The notes: a model not told the origin generated them from the sequence alone. A stretch of DNA of 64,000 nt from Ophioderma brevispina (GCA_023653785.1 JAMKCH010088190.1:85503-149502); one strand, 5' to 3'. Shown: positions 45,010-57,119, numbered from the stretch's first letter. A program made the numbers and translations.

Positions 45010-45358
45010 AGGTGCAACGAGAGATTTTTGAGGCACCTAAATATTGTGTTAAATAGTAATTTCATATACATTACACTCAATAGATTATCTTACCTGTATT
45101 GGCTACAGCAATGTGTCTTAAAAGAGAGAAAAATTTTTTTTATATGTTGATTTGTTATTTTTAAAATAATTACATATAGGCGGCATTTCGTATATATTTG
45201 CTCCTATAGAAATTAGTGAAATTTCCACAATTTTTGTGTATCAAAGAAACATTCTCAGCTAATCATTTTGATGGAAAGCTTTACTACCAGGGCAAAAATC
45301 AGTACTTTCGATATTTTTAGGGACAACCTGATATGTGAAATCTCTCGGTTTGCACCCT
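45010..45358. mobile_element. TTAA-flanked MITE, family C copy 2
   Basis: TTAA at 45006-45009 and 45359-45362. Ends are AGGTGCAACGAGAGATTT and AAATCTCTCGGTTTGCACCCT. The TGTATTGGCTACAGCAATG block near 45095 is the inverse of the matching block in copies 1 and 3, so it lies opposite to them. 349 bp. Confidence 0.85.
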
Positions 45359-45764
45359 TTAAAGGCACTACAGGGACTGCTAAATCAGAAAATAAAAAAA
45401 ACAAATCATCAAAAATCAGCATTTTTGCATTCTCGTAACAAGTTGAGGTACTTCCTAACATACCTACGAATGAATAGGACCAAAAGCAACTATGACAAAG
45501 CGACATTTTCACCATTAATGTCCATACGGACACTTATCCTTCACCGCGTACTTGAATGGGAGACTGCATCTTAACACTGCCGTTTTCGTCCTTTTCTGTC
45601 AATTTTTCAGTTGGAAAAAAAAGTAAAAACCTTACGAGAATTACAACAAGGCTTATCCTTCACTTTTAAGCTATTCCCTCTCGCATTCCCAAATATTTTG
45701 ACTCTTTCGGATTAATCACTGATAGTGTCGTTAAAACATTAATCGTTAAATGGCGGTCTAGCTA

Positions 45765-45815
45765 TATCTTAGCTCGAAGGTCCCTGGTTCAAATCCGCCC
45801 AAAGCACGTTTTTCA
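45765..45815 (+). other. B-box-like tRNA remnant
   Basis: GAAGGTCCCTGGTTCAAATCCGCC resembles a T arm, with TGGCGGTCTAGCTATATCTT upstream as a poor A box. Too degraded to assign. Confidence 0.25.
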
Positions 45816-46119
45816 GCATTTATATAGAAACCTTTTGAATAGGATTCGGATCATTTATTTCTAAGAAAGTTCAGTAATTTGAAACAGGGTTTATAAAGGT
45901 TGCTCTTTGACAGGTGCCCTATTCAATATTTTTGGACAACAAAAAAAAAATATTCAAAATATGATTCGGTATCGAAAGTGTGCCCCTACTCTCACTTATT
46001 TTTCCTCTTAAAGCAAATTAGCGGTTTTAGAAATTGTTCAAAGTTAATTTCAGACAGTCAACTCGATCTTCGTATCCTACCTGCACTCTGATTTTGACAG
46101 AAATAGCATCATGCTGATC

Positions 46120-46570
46120 CCCGGGGGGGGGGGGGGGGGTACCCAGTTTGGTTTGGGGTAGGGACGTGCCTCCAACAGTCTGGAAGTAGGACCCATAGCT
46201 ATACCAATTTTTTGCCAAAAAGGGGACCCATAGCTATACCAGAGATGCAAATTTTGGACCAAATTGAACACCAAATTTGTCACAATTATCCCAAAAAGAG
46301 AGAGAGACAAACTTTATTGAAATGTATTGAAAAAAAATAAAAAAAATAAAAAAAGTTTTCCAAACATTTTTTAGAAAATTTGGATTCCGAATCAGAAAAA
46401 TTGACTAAGTTCCAACAAATTTGCGAACATTTTGAAAAAAACGAACATGTGCTATACCAAAATGGCATGAAAAAAGGGGTCCTTGCTATACTAGAAGGCT
46501 GAAAATGAGACCGATGTCTGTGGCACGTCCAATGTATGGTCATTTGTGTTAAGTACCCCCTCCCCCCGGG
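46120..46570. mobile_element. CCCGGGGGG-ended MITE, copy 2, intact
   Basis: Starts CCCGGGGGG (17-base G run at 46123-46139) and ends CCCCCCGGG. Flanked by a perfect 8-bp duplication TGCTGATC (46112-46119, 46571-46578). Repeated GACCCATAGCTATACCA and GCTATACCA words lie inside. 451 bp, noncoding. An 8-bp duplication fits hAT- or P-type transposition. Confidence 0.9.
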
Positions 46571-46623
46571 TGCTGATCCCTTTAAAGATAGAGTAAAAAG
46601 CTTGTAGCTAGCGGTAGATTTAA

Positions 46624-46973
46624 AGGGCTGCAACGAGAGATTTAAAATAACAGGTGTCTCTAAAAATACGAAATTTGTTTCTGCACTGTGTGAAAGTTTT
46701 CTATCACATATATCCCCATCCTTCTGAAAGGATTAAACTCCAGAAACTGGGTTTTTTGGTACCAAAATTGTGAAATTCTGATTTCGTATTGGAACAACTA
46801 CCAAATTGAGCCTATGTTTTGATGAGGAAATATAAGCATAGACCAAATCACCTTTGTTTCATTAGGTTAATTTCTGTAGCCAAATACAAGAAAGGGAATC
46901 TATTGCATGTCTAATATGAAATGAGTACCATAGAAAATATGGATGAATGAAAATCTCTCGTTGAACCTTCAAC
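46624..46973. mobile_element. TTAA-flanked MITE, family C copy 3
   Basis: TTAA at 46620-46623 and 46974-46977. AGGGCTGCAACGAGAGATTT at the left and AAATCTCTCGTTGAACCTTC at the right. Shares the TTGGTACCAAAATTGTGAAA-like and TCTGTAGCCAAATACAAG blocks with copy 1. It lies 50 bp downstream of the CCCGGGGGG element. Confidence 0.85.
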
Positions 46974-47118
46974 TTAAAAGGTATACTGACAATTAATTCA
47001 TTTTTTTTTTTGATGCACCATCATGACATCACATAAAATAATGTGTAAAATCTTAAAGATGGAAGTGCGACTGAACAAGCAAAAAACTGCATGGAATTCG
47101 TTGCATGGGTGTTAAACA

Positions 47119-47357
47119 ATTTTTTAAATTTTTTTTTTTGTTTTTTATTTTTTTTCCCCCCACTTTTTTTAAAAAAAAAAGTTTTAAAAAAAAAACAAAA
47201 AATTTTTAAAAACAAAACACAACCAAAAAAGAAAAATTAAAAAAAAAAAAAAAACCCCCACAAAAAAAAAAAAAAAACAAACCAAAAAAATTTGAAAAAA
47301 AAAAAACAAAACAAATTTTTTTAAAAAAAAAAAAAACAAAAAATTTTTTATTCCCCC

Positions 47358-47397
<40 letters not shown>

Positions 47398-47400
47398 AGG
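47119..47400. repeat. A/T/C homopolymer mosaic
   Basis: About 280 bp made almost only of A, T and C runs of 5-19 bases. It yields Lys/Phe-only frames. It may be a true low-complexity tract or poorly resolved consensus sequence. Confidence 0.9.
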
Positions 47401-47750
47401 CCAACTTTTTTTCGAAAATCGTTAGATGGGCTGTAAACAGGTAAGATATCAGTAGGACTATAGCTTTCCAAAGAGCGCGTGACCTGTTATTCCGGGATGA
47501 ATAGTGGCCTATGATGTTTACCTCTATATGGCAGAAGGTGCTAATAGTTTGACTCCAGGTGAGGGGAAAATGAATGGAATATTATTACGGGTATCCAATC
47601 CTGGGTGAGATTTAGACCTGTTGATTAAAATAAGCATTTGTAATTTGGATGTATACGGACCAAGTAATTCGCCCTGTGAAGAGGACGTACGCAGTCGGTT
47701 CCGTGTAGGGAGAGTCATACCTGCCCTTATGGCACGCTCCCGTAATCAAA

Positions 47751-48325
47751 TCATGGCGAGTTCATGCCTGTATATCGAGTTTACCCGCTATATCTCGAGG
47801 TTTTACCCCAGCGATTGCCTATCCAGTTGAACTCTATGTGCCGGTTTCAAAAATCATATCCAGAATAAAATCATGTCCAGAATAAATCATGCCGAGTTTA
47901 AAAAAATGGACATGATTTTTTTCACCATGTGCAAACTGGACATGATTTTTTTCTCAACATGAGCAAAAACGCGACATGATTTTTTTCTCAACATGAGCAA
48001 ACTCGACATGATTTTTTTCTCAACATGAGGCAAACTCGACATGATTTTTTTCTCAAGATGAGCAAACTCGACATGATTTTTTTTACACATATCACCAAAG
48101 CAAATCATGTCGAGTTTTCCTCATGTTGAAGAAAAATCATGTCGAGATTTTGAAACTGGAATGTGGTATGTCAAACTCACAATATAGAGAGCAAATCGAT
48201 GTATAGAGGGCAATCTGGACAATAGCGCTGTAAAACTCGACATAACGCTGCACACTCGATATATGGCGAGGAAAAATCGATAAACAGCGCGTGAAAATCG
48301 ACATTGGCGGGAAAACTCGCCATGG
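47751..48325. repeat. fold-back block enclosing a 32-bp minisatellite
   Basis: Outer ends TCATGGCGAGTT / AACTCGCCATGG are inverted. Inside, CGACATGATTTTTTTCTCAA plus CATGAGCAAACT repeats about six times (47908-48090). A unit then appears inverted (AAATCATGTCGAGTTTTCCT, 48100 onward), followed by CGATATATGGCGAGGAAAAA-type spacers. Confidence 0.8.
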
Positions 48326-48367
48326 ATTGATAAGTGGAGGTGACACCCCCACCCCACCCCACACACC

Positions 48368-48369
<2 letters not shown>

Positions 48370-48436
<67 letters not shown>
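48370..48436. repeat. poly(C) tract of 67 bases
   Basis: 67 consecutive C (G on the other strand), preceded by CCACCCCACCCCACACACCAA. The proline-only and glycine-only frames across it are artefacts. Such tracts can form i-motif/quadruplex structures and are hard to size by sequencing. Confidence 0.95.
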
Positions 48437-48439
48437 TAC

Positions 48440-49525
48440 TTGCCTCTATGAAAGACACAGTTCATTATTAAAAAAAACAGTGTGAAACATTTGTCCCAAG
48501 CCTTTCTGTCAATTGTGAGAACCCCCACGTTGGGACTTCGGACAGGCACCGTAGGCTAGAGTAAGCTAATGAGGAAACAGTTAAAAACAAACATTTGGTC
48601 TAAATTTTTGGAAGAATGCACCAAAAAATGATTTGATCAAAAGAACAAATTGACTTTTATTATTACTGGTTCAAGGAAATTGGAACCAGTGGCGCACTAC
48701 ACAAATCATAGACCCATGCAGGTATTATAGCAAAACACAAGATCCTAGCAACAGAACATGCTGGACTCGGGAATCCCCCAGACGCATGTCCGTCAATAAA
48801 AACCATCAATAGTCACCGCGATAACAGGGTGTAAACTATCGCCTCGGTTTGTTGGCCCTTCCTTCTAGAAAACTTTGCTCTAGCATCCCCCTTAATGTAG
48901 GGCTGGGATCCCAAGTAGTGAGGAGTGAAGGAAAAAGCTACGTGATAGCGTTGGTAAGGGTTAATGGAACATAAACATGGTACTGTCGGCGCGGCCCGCA
49001 CAGGTGTGATCAGGGGTGGTGTGCCAGGGGTCTTGGCAAAGATTCGGGTGTGGAGCCAGTCGCCGGTTCTCGCTGATTTTAGACAGGTAGAGCTTATCAT
49101 TCTTTCCCCCGCCTTCTGTTTTGTCCCAGTAACTGATTAGGTGTTAGTCTTGTCAAAGTTTAAATAAAGATTGACAGGCGATTGAGGGATGATGTAATTG
49201 ATCCTATGTCCAGTCGTGACCGGCTGACCCCCCCTTATTTAGAACCACGTAACAAATTGACACAAAAATCGAAACATAAAACCAAAACACAAAAACTTCA
49301 TTTCTCTTTTAAAGGATGACCCCTCAAGACCTATTTATCATAATGTTTAGTGATTAATTGAAACAACAGTACAATTTGAGCAAAATTCCTATCCCACTTA
49401 AACCAATTACGCTTATGAGCTTTTATGGGGAATTCACTGATCTTCCGATCACAGTTTTAAAATGGTCTTGATGAACGGCCCGCTAGCCAATACCGCCTCC
49501 ATGCAAACGCAAAAATTGTAACAAA
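48440..49525. other. no gene assigned; 95-codon minus frame
   Basis: The minus frame 48813-49100 is of balanced composition (contains TPGTPPLITPVRAAPTVPCL) but matches no family I know; it may be part of an unrecognised repeat. Confidence 0.3.
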
Positions 49526-49529
49526 AGTA

Positions 49530-49600
49530 GCAGCGTAAGTAAAAAGCAGCAAAAGCAGCCCATCACAGCAGTAGCACAGCAGTATGCAGCAGAGCACAAC
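49530..49600. repeat. AGC-rich microsatellite-like patch
   Basis: AGCAGC and GCAGCAAAAGCAGC words over about 70 bp. Confidence 0.7.
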
Positions 49601-49724
49601 AAAATCAAAGATATCTATCTCTAATACTAAAAAAAATCTGTTGTCCGGCTATTGCATTCGTAGGCTTGCGACCATATGGCGGCTGATCTACGAGGTAGGG
49701 GAGGACAGTCGACGTTGTTATCGG

Positions 49725-49872
49725 GGCTGTCAGAGTGACCCAAAAAGGTCAAAGTCTCTAGGGTCAATTGCGTAGATGCACCTAGACACCAAATTTGGTC
49801 AAAAGGACCATGGACCTGAGCACAGAACAAATCCGAGGTCAAAGTCACACCCATAGGTCAAAGGTCACACAC
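49725..49872. repeat. AGGTCAAAG-rich repeat fragment
   Basis: AAAAGGTCAAAGTC, GAGGTCAAAGTCAC and ATAGGTCAAAGGTCACAC. The last contains a perfect direct repeat AGGTCA-A-AGGTCA at 49855-49867 (DR1 nuclear-receptor-type). Same word set as 31985-32455 and 57470-57510. Confidence 0.6.
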
Positions 49873-49874
49873 GG

Positions 49875-51090
49875 AACCAAGAATATCAATCACTGAAGCT
49901 ATACGGCATGCACGAGGAAGATAAATGTGTGCCCTAAAAAGGATTTAAAATGGAAACACTCACAAATTAAATGAAAGCTTGAAGCGAACCTATGGTGGGT
50001 CGAACCAAATTGTGCTCTCTAAATAATTTTGAATTAAAAAAAATAAGTTGACATTAATATTATTATTAAAAAAAACTAAAAAATTTTTAAAATTAACAAT
50101 AGGTATACCTCTTCAAAGAGAGAGCAAAGGAAATACGTTTAATTTCTCAACAGGTTTTCAACGCATGAAAAAACGTATCAACAGGGAGAAAATGTACTAA
50201 AACAAACGTACCATATAACCATTTCATTACCTGTCTATACTACCATGACTATTATATGCTTTTTAAAATAATCCATACAAACATGGAGCACCAGCATGTA
50301 ACAAAATGTGAATCTGAAAATAAACACGATAGAGACCTCATACACCATGCAACCTGAACAAATATTATCCCCGGTCTAACGGGGTAATTCAGTCTGATCT
50401 TGACGACGCGAAAATTCCATAATTTCGAAATAAAACTCCTCTATCAATTACCCGACAGTTTGGGCTTAATATACACAAAGTATTTAAAAAGCCAAAATGC
50501 GCTAAGAAGAGACGCAATTTTCAAACCACTTCATTGCTTGGGGTGGGACAATTTGAGCTTAGCTAAAGATGCCTCCCTTATCCCAACGGTTATCATTAGA
50601 AAGCAAAAGGTTTAACCTTTGGAATTAGGCATATGTTAAACGCTGACTGAATATGTTTAGCCAAACTTTGTATAGCGAGGTCATATCTAAAAATGTGTTC
50701 CAAAATGGTGTGAGGGTTGTTACAAAAAGGTGCTTAAGGTGCAAACACATCCGAGCTGAGCTTATTGCGCATCTTTCGTTGACCGCGCAACTGATCCAAA
50801 AACTGATGATCGTTTGGTTGGGCAGAAGGCCAAAACATCGCTCTGTTAGTGCAGCGTGGGGTTTAAATTTTAAACAATGGGTTGAAAGGAACGGGCTTAA
50901 GTTAGGTTTTATTTAATTCTGCCAATTCAAAGGCGAGCTAACAAAATGGAGTGAGAATTTAACCCCAGTGAATTCCAATTAAAGATAGTTGATGATACAT
51001 GTTTAACTATGAATCGGATCGGGCCAAAAATGATGCTGGCCGTAGCTTTAAAGGAGCCCCTATAGATTCAAAGGAAGAGGTTAGTTATAA
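49875..51090. other. no gene assigned; two adjacent plus frames
   Basis: Plus frames at 50400-50615 (71 codons) and 50653-50916 (87 codons) are close together and not low-complexity, but no domain is recognised. Could be a decayed open reading frame or chance. Confidence 0.3.
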
Positions 51091-51097
51091 AATATAA

Positions 51098-51414
51098 CAA
51101 TAATAATAATGAGATTTTATAGCGCCTTTTAAACAAGTAGGCAAAGCGCTGTTGCCAATTATTACTACGCTGTCATCAGGAAATGTCACCAATCATTTCG
51201 CTTTCACCTAGGTCGGCAGACGGCCAAGCGCACAATCCTATAGCACTTAGAACTGTAATATCCCCTAACAGCTTACCCGAATATCGCTTGGGTCGACGAA
51301 GCAAGCGAGGCAAAGTGCCGAGTGCCCCAAGTGAAACACTTGGCCACAGCGGGGCTCGAACCACAACCTTCAGATCATGAGTCGGCCGTCTTATCCACGG
51401 GACCACATGTGGCC
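51098..51414 (-). mobile_element. tRNA-Met-like SINE with (ATT)n tail
   Basis: The minus-strand head 51414-51342 has acceptor ends GGCCACA and TGTGGCC that pair perfectly. CCGACTCATGATCTGAAGG (anticodon CAT region) and GGTTCGAGCCCC (B box) follow. The body has GGGGCACTCGGCACTTTGCC, and GGCGCTATAAAATCTC leads into an ATT-repeat tail (51098-51112). Layout is head, body, microsatellite tail. The good acceptor pairing indicates a fairly young copy. Confidence 0.8.
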
Positions 51415-51986
51415 CTACAAAAGTTCAGGTACCTAGTTCAGGTTTTGCCTTCATCTTAGTCCCCTTCAGACTTGTACAATTTGTTTTTCTTCCTTAGAAA
51501 CAAAGATGAAGGACATTAATTAGTTTTTTTTTCAGATGAAGGTGGTGGGTCAATTTTTTTTTATTTAATCAGATGTGCGATAGTTATTTTTTTGAAATAT
51601 ACCCAGCCCCTTTGAATTCCCATGGTGCGTACCCAGGTCTTGGTAAGCCTATACGGAAATAAGATTGGAATAACTATCTAAGTGCGTATAACCAAGCCTC
51701 TATGGCAATTCTATAAACATTCGTCTAACCCATTAGGCAAACACTGTCTGGTCAGAAACTAGAGCTCATCAAATTCCTGCGAAAATGAAACTGCCCCACA
51801 TCAGCAATCAGCACGATGCGGGATTTTTGTCGCGGCAAGCCCTGTGAGTTTTGATGTTATTATAAAGTACTACTAGTTATCCTGTCTATGCATGGGATTT
51901 TAAGAGGCGTTAAGGAATTTGAGGTGAATGTCAACCACGGGTCATGCGGTCACTGTGTGAAAACACTTTTAATGCGCCGTGTCTTT

Positions 51987-52892
51987 AGTTAAGTCAACCC
52001 TCCCCAATTCGTGACTATCTTGGCAAGTAGGTTTCGTGATTGATTTGACTTCAAAGGACATTTTAGACGGTTTTTAGCCCACTGTCCCTCTGGAAAATGT
52101 CGGCAACTTCCACAGGAAGGGGGGGGGGGGTAAAAGTTTCTTACAGGGGGTAAATTTTAATAATGGTCCAAATTAACGTTAGATAGTATAGCTCAAATGT
52201 TCGTGTGGTAACAAGGCGTAAAAGTATCTGGTGACCTGTGTAAAATGCATAGTTATGGAGATATACAGCAAAAAGGTCAAATGTTTATTCAGCAAAGTTC
52301 AATGTCTTATAATGGTTTGGTTGAGTTTAAAGTATCTTTAAAAATTTATAAAAATTAAAGTATGTTGGGTATGCCCTCTTGGCAGCGATCTTCTTGTGGT
52401 TACAGGGAGGGGAACTTTCCCCACACACACTTCAAAGGGGGGACAAAATTCCAGAAGAGGCTTACACAAGTGAAGGTATACCTACATAATTCGTCAAATG
52501 TGATTTTATCAATTTTTAAAGGATACTTTTAAACTCAATGAAACAAGTATAAGACCTTGACCTTTTCTGAATAAACATTTGACTTTTAGCATATTTTGCT
52601 GTATTATATCCCATAACGATGCATTTGTACCGACAGGTCACCATAGAATTGTTTTATTCTTGTTACCACACGAAACTTTGAGACTCTTACCAAACGTTAT
52701 TTGCGACCATATTTAAAAATTTACCCTAAGAAACTTCCCCTCTCCTGTGGAAATTGCCGACATTTTCCAGAAGGACATGTGGGCTAAAAACTTCTCCCCC
52801 CCCCCCCCCCACCCAAAGTCCTTTGAAGTCAAATCAATCGTCAAACCTTATTGCCCAAAGATTAGTCACGAATTGGGATTTTGACTTGAACT
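51987..52892. mobile_element. fold-back element F, copy 2
   Basis: Ends AGTTAAGTCAACCC / AAAATCCxxGACTTGAACT. Arms of about 430 bp pair throughout (ATTCGTGACTA, GGAAAATGTCGGCAA, GTTCGTGTGGTAACAAG, GTCAAATGTTTATTCAG). Each arm has a G/C run at the same place (52119-52130 G12, 52796-52810 C15). The centre is near GGGGAACTTTCCCC (about 52403). No coding capacity. This is the uninterrupted version of 34849-36611. Confidence 0.9.
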
Positions 52893-52899
52893 ATCTTCT

Positions 52900-53500
52900 T
52901 GCCTAACAGTTATTTAATGGATGATTTTGATTTTTGCCAAAGTTCCTAATGATAGGATATTGGTTGGGGGGTTTTTTTTTTGTGGTCAGATCGTTGAAAC
53001 TGCTAAAAATGTACCTAATGAAATCCATCAGTTTCTCACAATTGTTTGTTTCCTTACTAGTTTGTTGGGGTCATATGGAGTGTTCGGTGCAAGTGATCCA
53101 AATGTTATCTATAGGAGTCAAGAGTTCATGTGTGTTGAAGGTCTTCAACACTGCAGAAGTGTGTTAGTGGACTTTCTGCCATCAGCTTCTTGACATCATG
53201 TGATCCTTGAGACGGTTTTGTGTCATATTGGATGTTCAAGAATAGGAATAAGAGGTCACGTTCATCCATGGGGTCATTTCAGGTCATGTTTGAAAATGCT
53301 CAAAATGCTGTTTCCAGGGGGCGGCATTTTGCAGTGTTGTTCAGAATGATCCTTTGGAGTAGGTCAAAGAGTATGGTTAACGGGTGTGAAAAATGCCATC
53401 CATGGATCCTTAGAGGTTTTATTGTATAGAAAAGAGTGTTCCATCACAGAAATGGATTTCCTATTCCTCAAAGGTTAAAGGTTAAATGGCCGATCGCTAA
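52900..53500. repeat. possible repeat with AGGTCA-type words
   Basis: TCATTTCAGGTCATGTTTG, GAGGTCACG and CAAAGGTTAAAGGTTAAA recur, as in the other AGGTCA-containing repeats. A 90-codon plus frame at 52921-53193 shows no recognised domain. Boundaries unknown. Confidence 0.35.
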
Positions 53501-54019
53501 TAGCCTAGTCCCCAGGGACCCAAATTGTACGGGAAAGTGGTCAAAAATTTTGGTATCAGAAGAAAGCTACTATTTTTCTCTTCAGTGGCTGAATGATGCT
53601 TGGTTGGTTGGATGATATGAGCGAAAATATACCACATTTTGGTCGGAACCCACTATAATTTTACACAGAAACAGAACTCTCATGACGGGGCTTATAAATC
53701 ACGTTTAGCTCTCACATAAAAATGGATTAAATATCGGCGACGAAAATTTACACTAGGTTTTGGGGTGAAGGCCCTTCTATCAAGATGAAAATCTTTGATA
53801 CTAAAGGGCCATACCTCCTTTAACTGCTGTTTTTTCATCTCCATGTCACAGGTGTGAAGGTCATTAAATGTCAGTCAAGTTGTCAAATGAGTTATGCTCC
53901 AAGGCATGACCTTCCTTAATTAACCTCAAAGGGAAGATACTTGTTTTTTTATCTTCTGGACTTGATTTTCGCTTCTTGACCTAAAACTAAAGAACATTTG
54001 TATTTAACCCCGGAAAAGA

Positions 54020-54100
54020 AACAAAGGTTAGAGGGGGAATCGAACATCATACATTAGTACATGAAGTTAGCTATCTAACCACTAGACCATCAATGGTCTA
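54020..54100 (-). pseudogene. tRNA-like sequence or SINE head
   Basis: Minus strand GATGGTCTAGTGGTTAGATA (A box as in Glu/Asp tRNAs) and TGATGTTCGATTCCCCCTCT (B box at 54037-54046) are about 45 nt apart, close to tRNA spacing. Acceptor pairing is poor. Confidence 0.5.
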
Positions 54101-54253
54101 GTAAAAAAAAAACTTTTTAGTATGAAAACGTGGCAAGAAGGAAGAAAAACAGTATACTATAAAACAATGAGAAGTTCTATCAATCAATGTAACCTAAATG
54201 TAGTTGTGACAAAATGTAAAAATTTTACCCTAGGGACGCGAAAAAAGAAAACC

Positions 54254-54590
54254 CTGTTTACGGTGGAGCGGACCTTAAAGGGAGTAGGGTCGGTGGGCGA
54301 TTTTTTTGAAAATTTTTTTTCTTTTCTGGAGGTCAAAAATTGGCCTAAAAAATAGCCCCAAAATCTGAAAAATCAAGGAGAAAAAATACAAAAAAGAAAA
54401 AACATAAAAACAATACAAATTTTTCTAAAAAAAATCGCCAAAATTTATAAATTTTGGGCTAAACCAGGCGATTTTACTGATTTTTGGAAAAAGTTAAAAA
54501 AAAAAAAAAAAACTAAAAAATTAAAAAAAAAAAAAATCTGCCAAACTGAAAAATCAGTCTTCGGGTACGAGTCGGGCCCCGTTTAAACAG
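54254..54590. repeat. possible inverted-repeat element with A-rich interior
   Basis: CTGTTTACGG at the left and CCCCGTTTAAACAG at the right can pair. GTAGGGTCGGTGGGCGATTT and TACGAGTCGGGCCCC are subterminal. The A/T-rich middle contains AAAATCGCC and GGCGATTTT. Confidence 0.4.
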
Positions 54591-54637
54591 TTTTTTTTTA
54601 ATATTTTTGGTCGCCTTATCAGGGGTGGTTACTTTCG

Positions 54638-54691
54638 ATTTCCTTCCTTCCTTCCTTCCTACGACCGACCGACGACCGACCGACGACGATG
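54638..54691. repeat. (CCTT)n then (CGAC)n microsatellite
   Basis: TTCCTTCCTTCCTTCCT followed by ACGACCGACCGACGACCGAC. Confidence 0.9.
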
Positions 54692-55298
54692 AAGCAGTTG
54701 AAATCAAAAATTGTCCTCCAGGAAAAGCTGCGGGCCCGCAAGAAAATTAGAGTTCATCTTACCTATGAAAACCATGGTGCATGTCCTAGATTGCGTCGAT
54801 TCCCATGTTGTGGTTGTGTCATGGTCATGAGTCGTGCACAAGATTGACAAAAACCATTCGTCTCGATTCACCGCTGATAGAGATTTCCCCCTGAAAGACA
54901 TAATCATTGCACCCCCAATATGAAAATAGAACCTGTATATAAAGAAACGCAACTAAAATTCTTACACCTCGAGGAGAGCTATAAGATGCCTTATATCTAA
55001 TTTAAATACAACCCAATTTATTTTTTATGAGGAAACTTGAACTACTCTATTGAGAGATTAATATACGCATCCTGAACTTAATATATAGTACAAGAGATAT
55101 ACATTAGGCGCAAATTAAATGTTCTGTTATCATGGTCACGATTATCAGTCAAGTTGTGTTATAACTTTGTATTTTGTTGAATTAATGTCTTAAACCAATT
55201 TAAAAAAAATACACACTCTATAACAAAAGAAAAATTTAAATGAAATTAGAAAGGTGGAAGAAACCGTCTCTGCGCAGTTTTTTTTCCCTTCTTGAAAG

Positions 55299-55565
55299 AT
55301 GTTTTCATCGCCTATAGTTCGTGCCAGTTTTAAGTTTTATTCGCAAAATCAGATCATCTCAAACTTGGTTAAATTTCAAAATCTGAGAAGAAAATTAATT
55401 TCACAGAAACCTTGTCGCCAAATAAAAACAAGGTTCTTCATGATTCCAAAAGAAATCGCCAAAAAAAGAGAGGCTGGATGTTCAGGCATAGAGACAACGC
55501 CATATGTGAACATTTATCACAAAGATCTCGCATACTTCAACCAAAAGAACGAAGGAAAATGGTAA
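55299..55565 (+). other. 88-codon open frame, unassigned
   Basis: An ATG-started frame rich in Lys/Ile (RFFMIPKEIAKKREAGCSGI) that ends at TGGTAAAC, where a GTAAAC could also be a weak splice donor. No family recognised; a chance frame is as likely. Confidence 0.15.
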
Positions 55566-55679
55566 ACCCACCAATTTTTTTTTTTTCCGCGGTTTTTTGT
55601 GATCAGTTTCCCCGTCCACGGCACCAGAAACATGTAAGCTGCTAGTAGAGTAGCGACCACTTGTACGTTTCAATTTCCC

Positions 55680-56165
55680 CCAATTGCGCTCTCAAACTAT
55701 TTTGTCAAATGAGAATCTTGCCACCCCTGGATCAATGAAACAGCGCTCATCATGGTGACGTTAGCGTTGGCCCGAGACACATCGAGAAATGGATATATTT
55801 GTTTGAAACATGAAGCGACGGTGTAAAGTTAACGAGTTTTTTTTAAAATCTGGATTTGTGGTTGGTATACATTGGCGGCCATACGTTCACCGGTTTGGAC
55901 GGCTGAGAGTATAATATTATGGAAATTGGCTCCTTACTCGAACAATCAAGTCTAACATTTTACTAACCAGCGGAAGAAACGCGCGGACATTTGATTTCTT
56001 TCCGTTTGGCCCAACAATAAAGAAGTCCATGGACAAGTTTAAATCATTAAAAATACCTTTGTCTTGTCAGGGCCTCTTTACAATAAAACACTTGTAGCAG
56101 ACGAACGTCAAATATAAGGTGGCGTCATGCATTTCATTTCGAAAGGAGTATGCAGTATGGTCTTT
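55680..56165. other. nothing recognised
   Basis: No feature supported. Confidence 0.4.
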
Positions 56166-56174
56166 GTTTTCTCC

Positions 56175-56224
56175 CTTTTTTTTTTTTCTTTTTTTTTTTT
56201 TTGTTTTTTCTTTTTTTTTTTTTC
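56175..56224. repeat. T-rich homopolymer tract
   Basis: Runs of T broken by single C or G over about 50 bp. Confidence 0.9.
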
Positions 56225-56357
56225 TACTGCGAGAACTATTCTGTAAGTTACAGCAGAACACGTCGAAAAATGAAAGAGCTTTTTAAAAATGACAAACTTT
56301 TTTATTTCCTTGATAGAAATGTCTACAGCTAAAAAGACAAAAACAAACGTTTTCGAC

Positions 56358-56731
56358 ACTTTAGAGGTGTCAGGATGGACACTAATGACACCTTTAGGGT
56401 ATTCAGAATGACACCTTTAGGGTACGCTAGGAAGAAATTGCCACCGTTGGAAAACCTCCTTTTAGAGTGTCAAGCCAGAATGAACCTTTGAGTCTCCTCA
56501 AAAATGAGACCCCAAAGGTGTCATTCTGGCTGCACCATAACCATAACAGTATCATTTGACATCACACAAGTGTTATTCGGACACCCTAAAGGTGCCACCT
56601 CACAACATAAATGTGTCATCTGACACCCTAAAGGTGTCAGGTCTCATTCTGACACCCGTGTCAAATTGACACCATTACATGCTCATCTGAAGGCCCAAAT
56701 TGGACACCCATATAAGTGTCATTTTTTTTGA
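56358..56731. repeat. GGTGTCA/TGACACC-rich array
   Basis: GACACCTTTAGGGT, CCAAAGGTGTCATTCTGG, ACACCCTAAAGGTG and TGACACCCTAAAGGTGTCAG recur in both orientations over 370 bp, with local hairpins such as TGACACCctaaAGGTGTCA. Confidence 0.75.
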
Positions 56732-57119
56732 GTGAAGCCAAAAGCCATACAAAGTTTTGTGTGCTTTGTTCAAACACATTTTATCCTTACTTCCTCTCCT
56801 TGCCCTTCCGTTTCCGTCCTCCATCCTTGCACGTGACACACCATTTTTTTTTTCTTGTAGAGTACCTTAAAAGTATTTGCTGCGATGACCAAATACGTAA
56901 GTTTTGCTCAGAAATGTATTTGAAGACCCTTGAGTAAACAACATCTCTCCATGTATCTCTTGACTTGATAAGCTTCGGCTGAAGTAAACATGAGCATTGA
57001 GTGATGTTGTGGAAGAACCACACACCAAGTTACTATGGTGATTTTGGTAAAGAGGTCTATAAGGGCTTGCAAAATCACAAAGGGGCATTACGATTACGAA
57101 TATATAATGACCCTAAGTG

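Noticed and set aside
48177..48485. Poly-Gly and poly-Pro frames
   Set aside because: Produced by the 67-base C tract, not coding.
55299..55645. Possible host exon with weak splice donor
   Set aside because: Two overlapping frames, no homology recognised, followed by a homopolymer; kept only as a very low-confidence entry.
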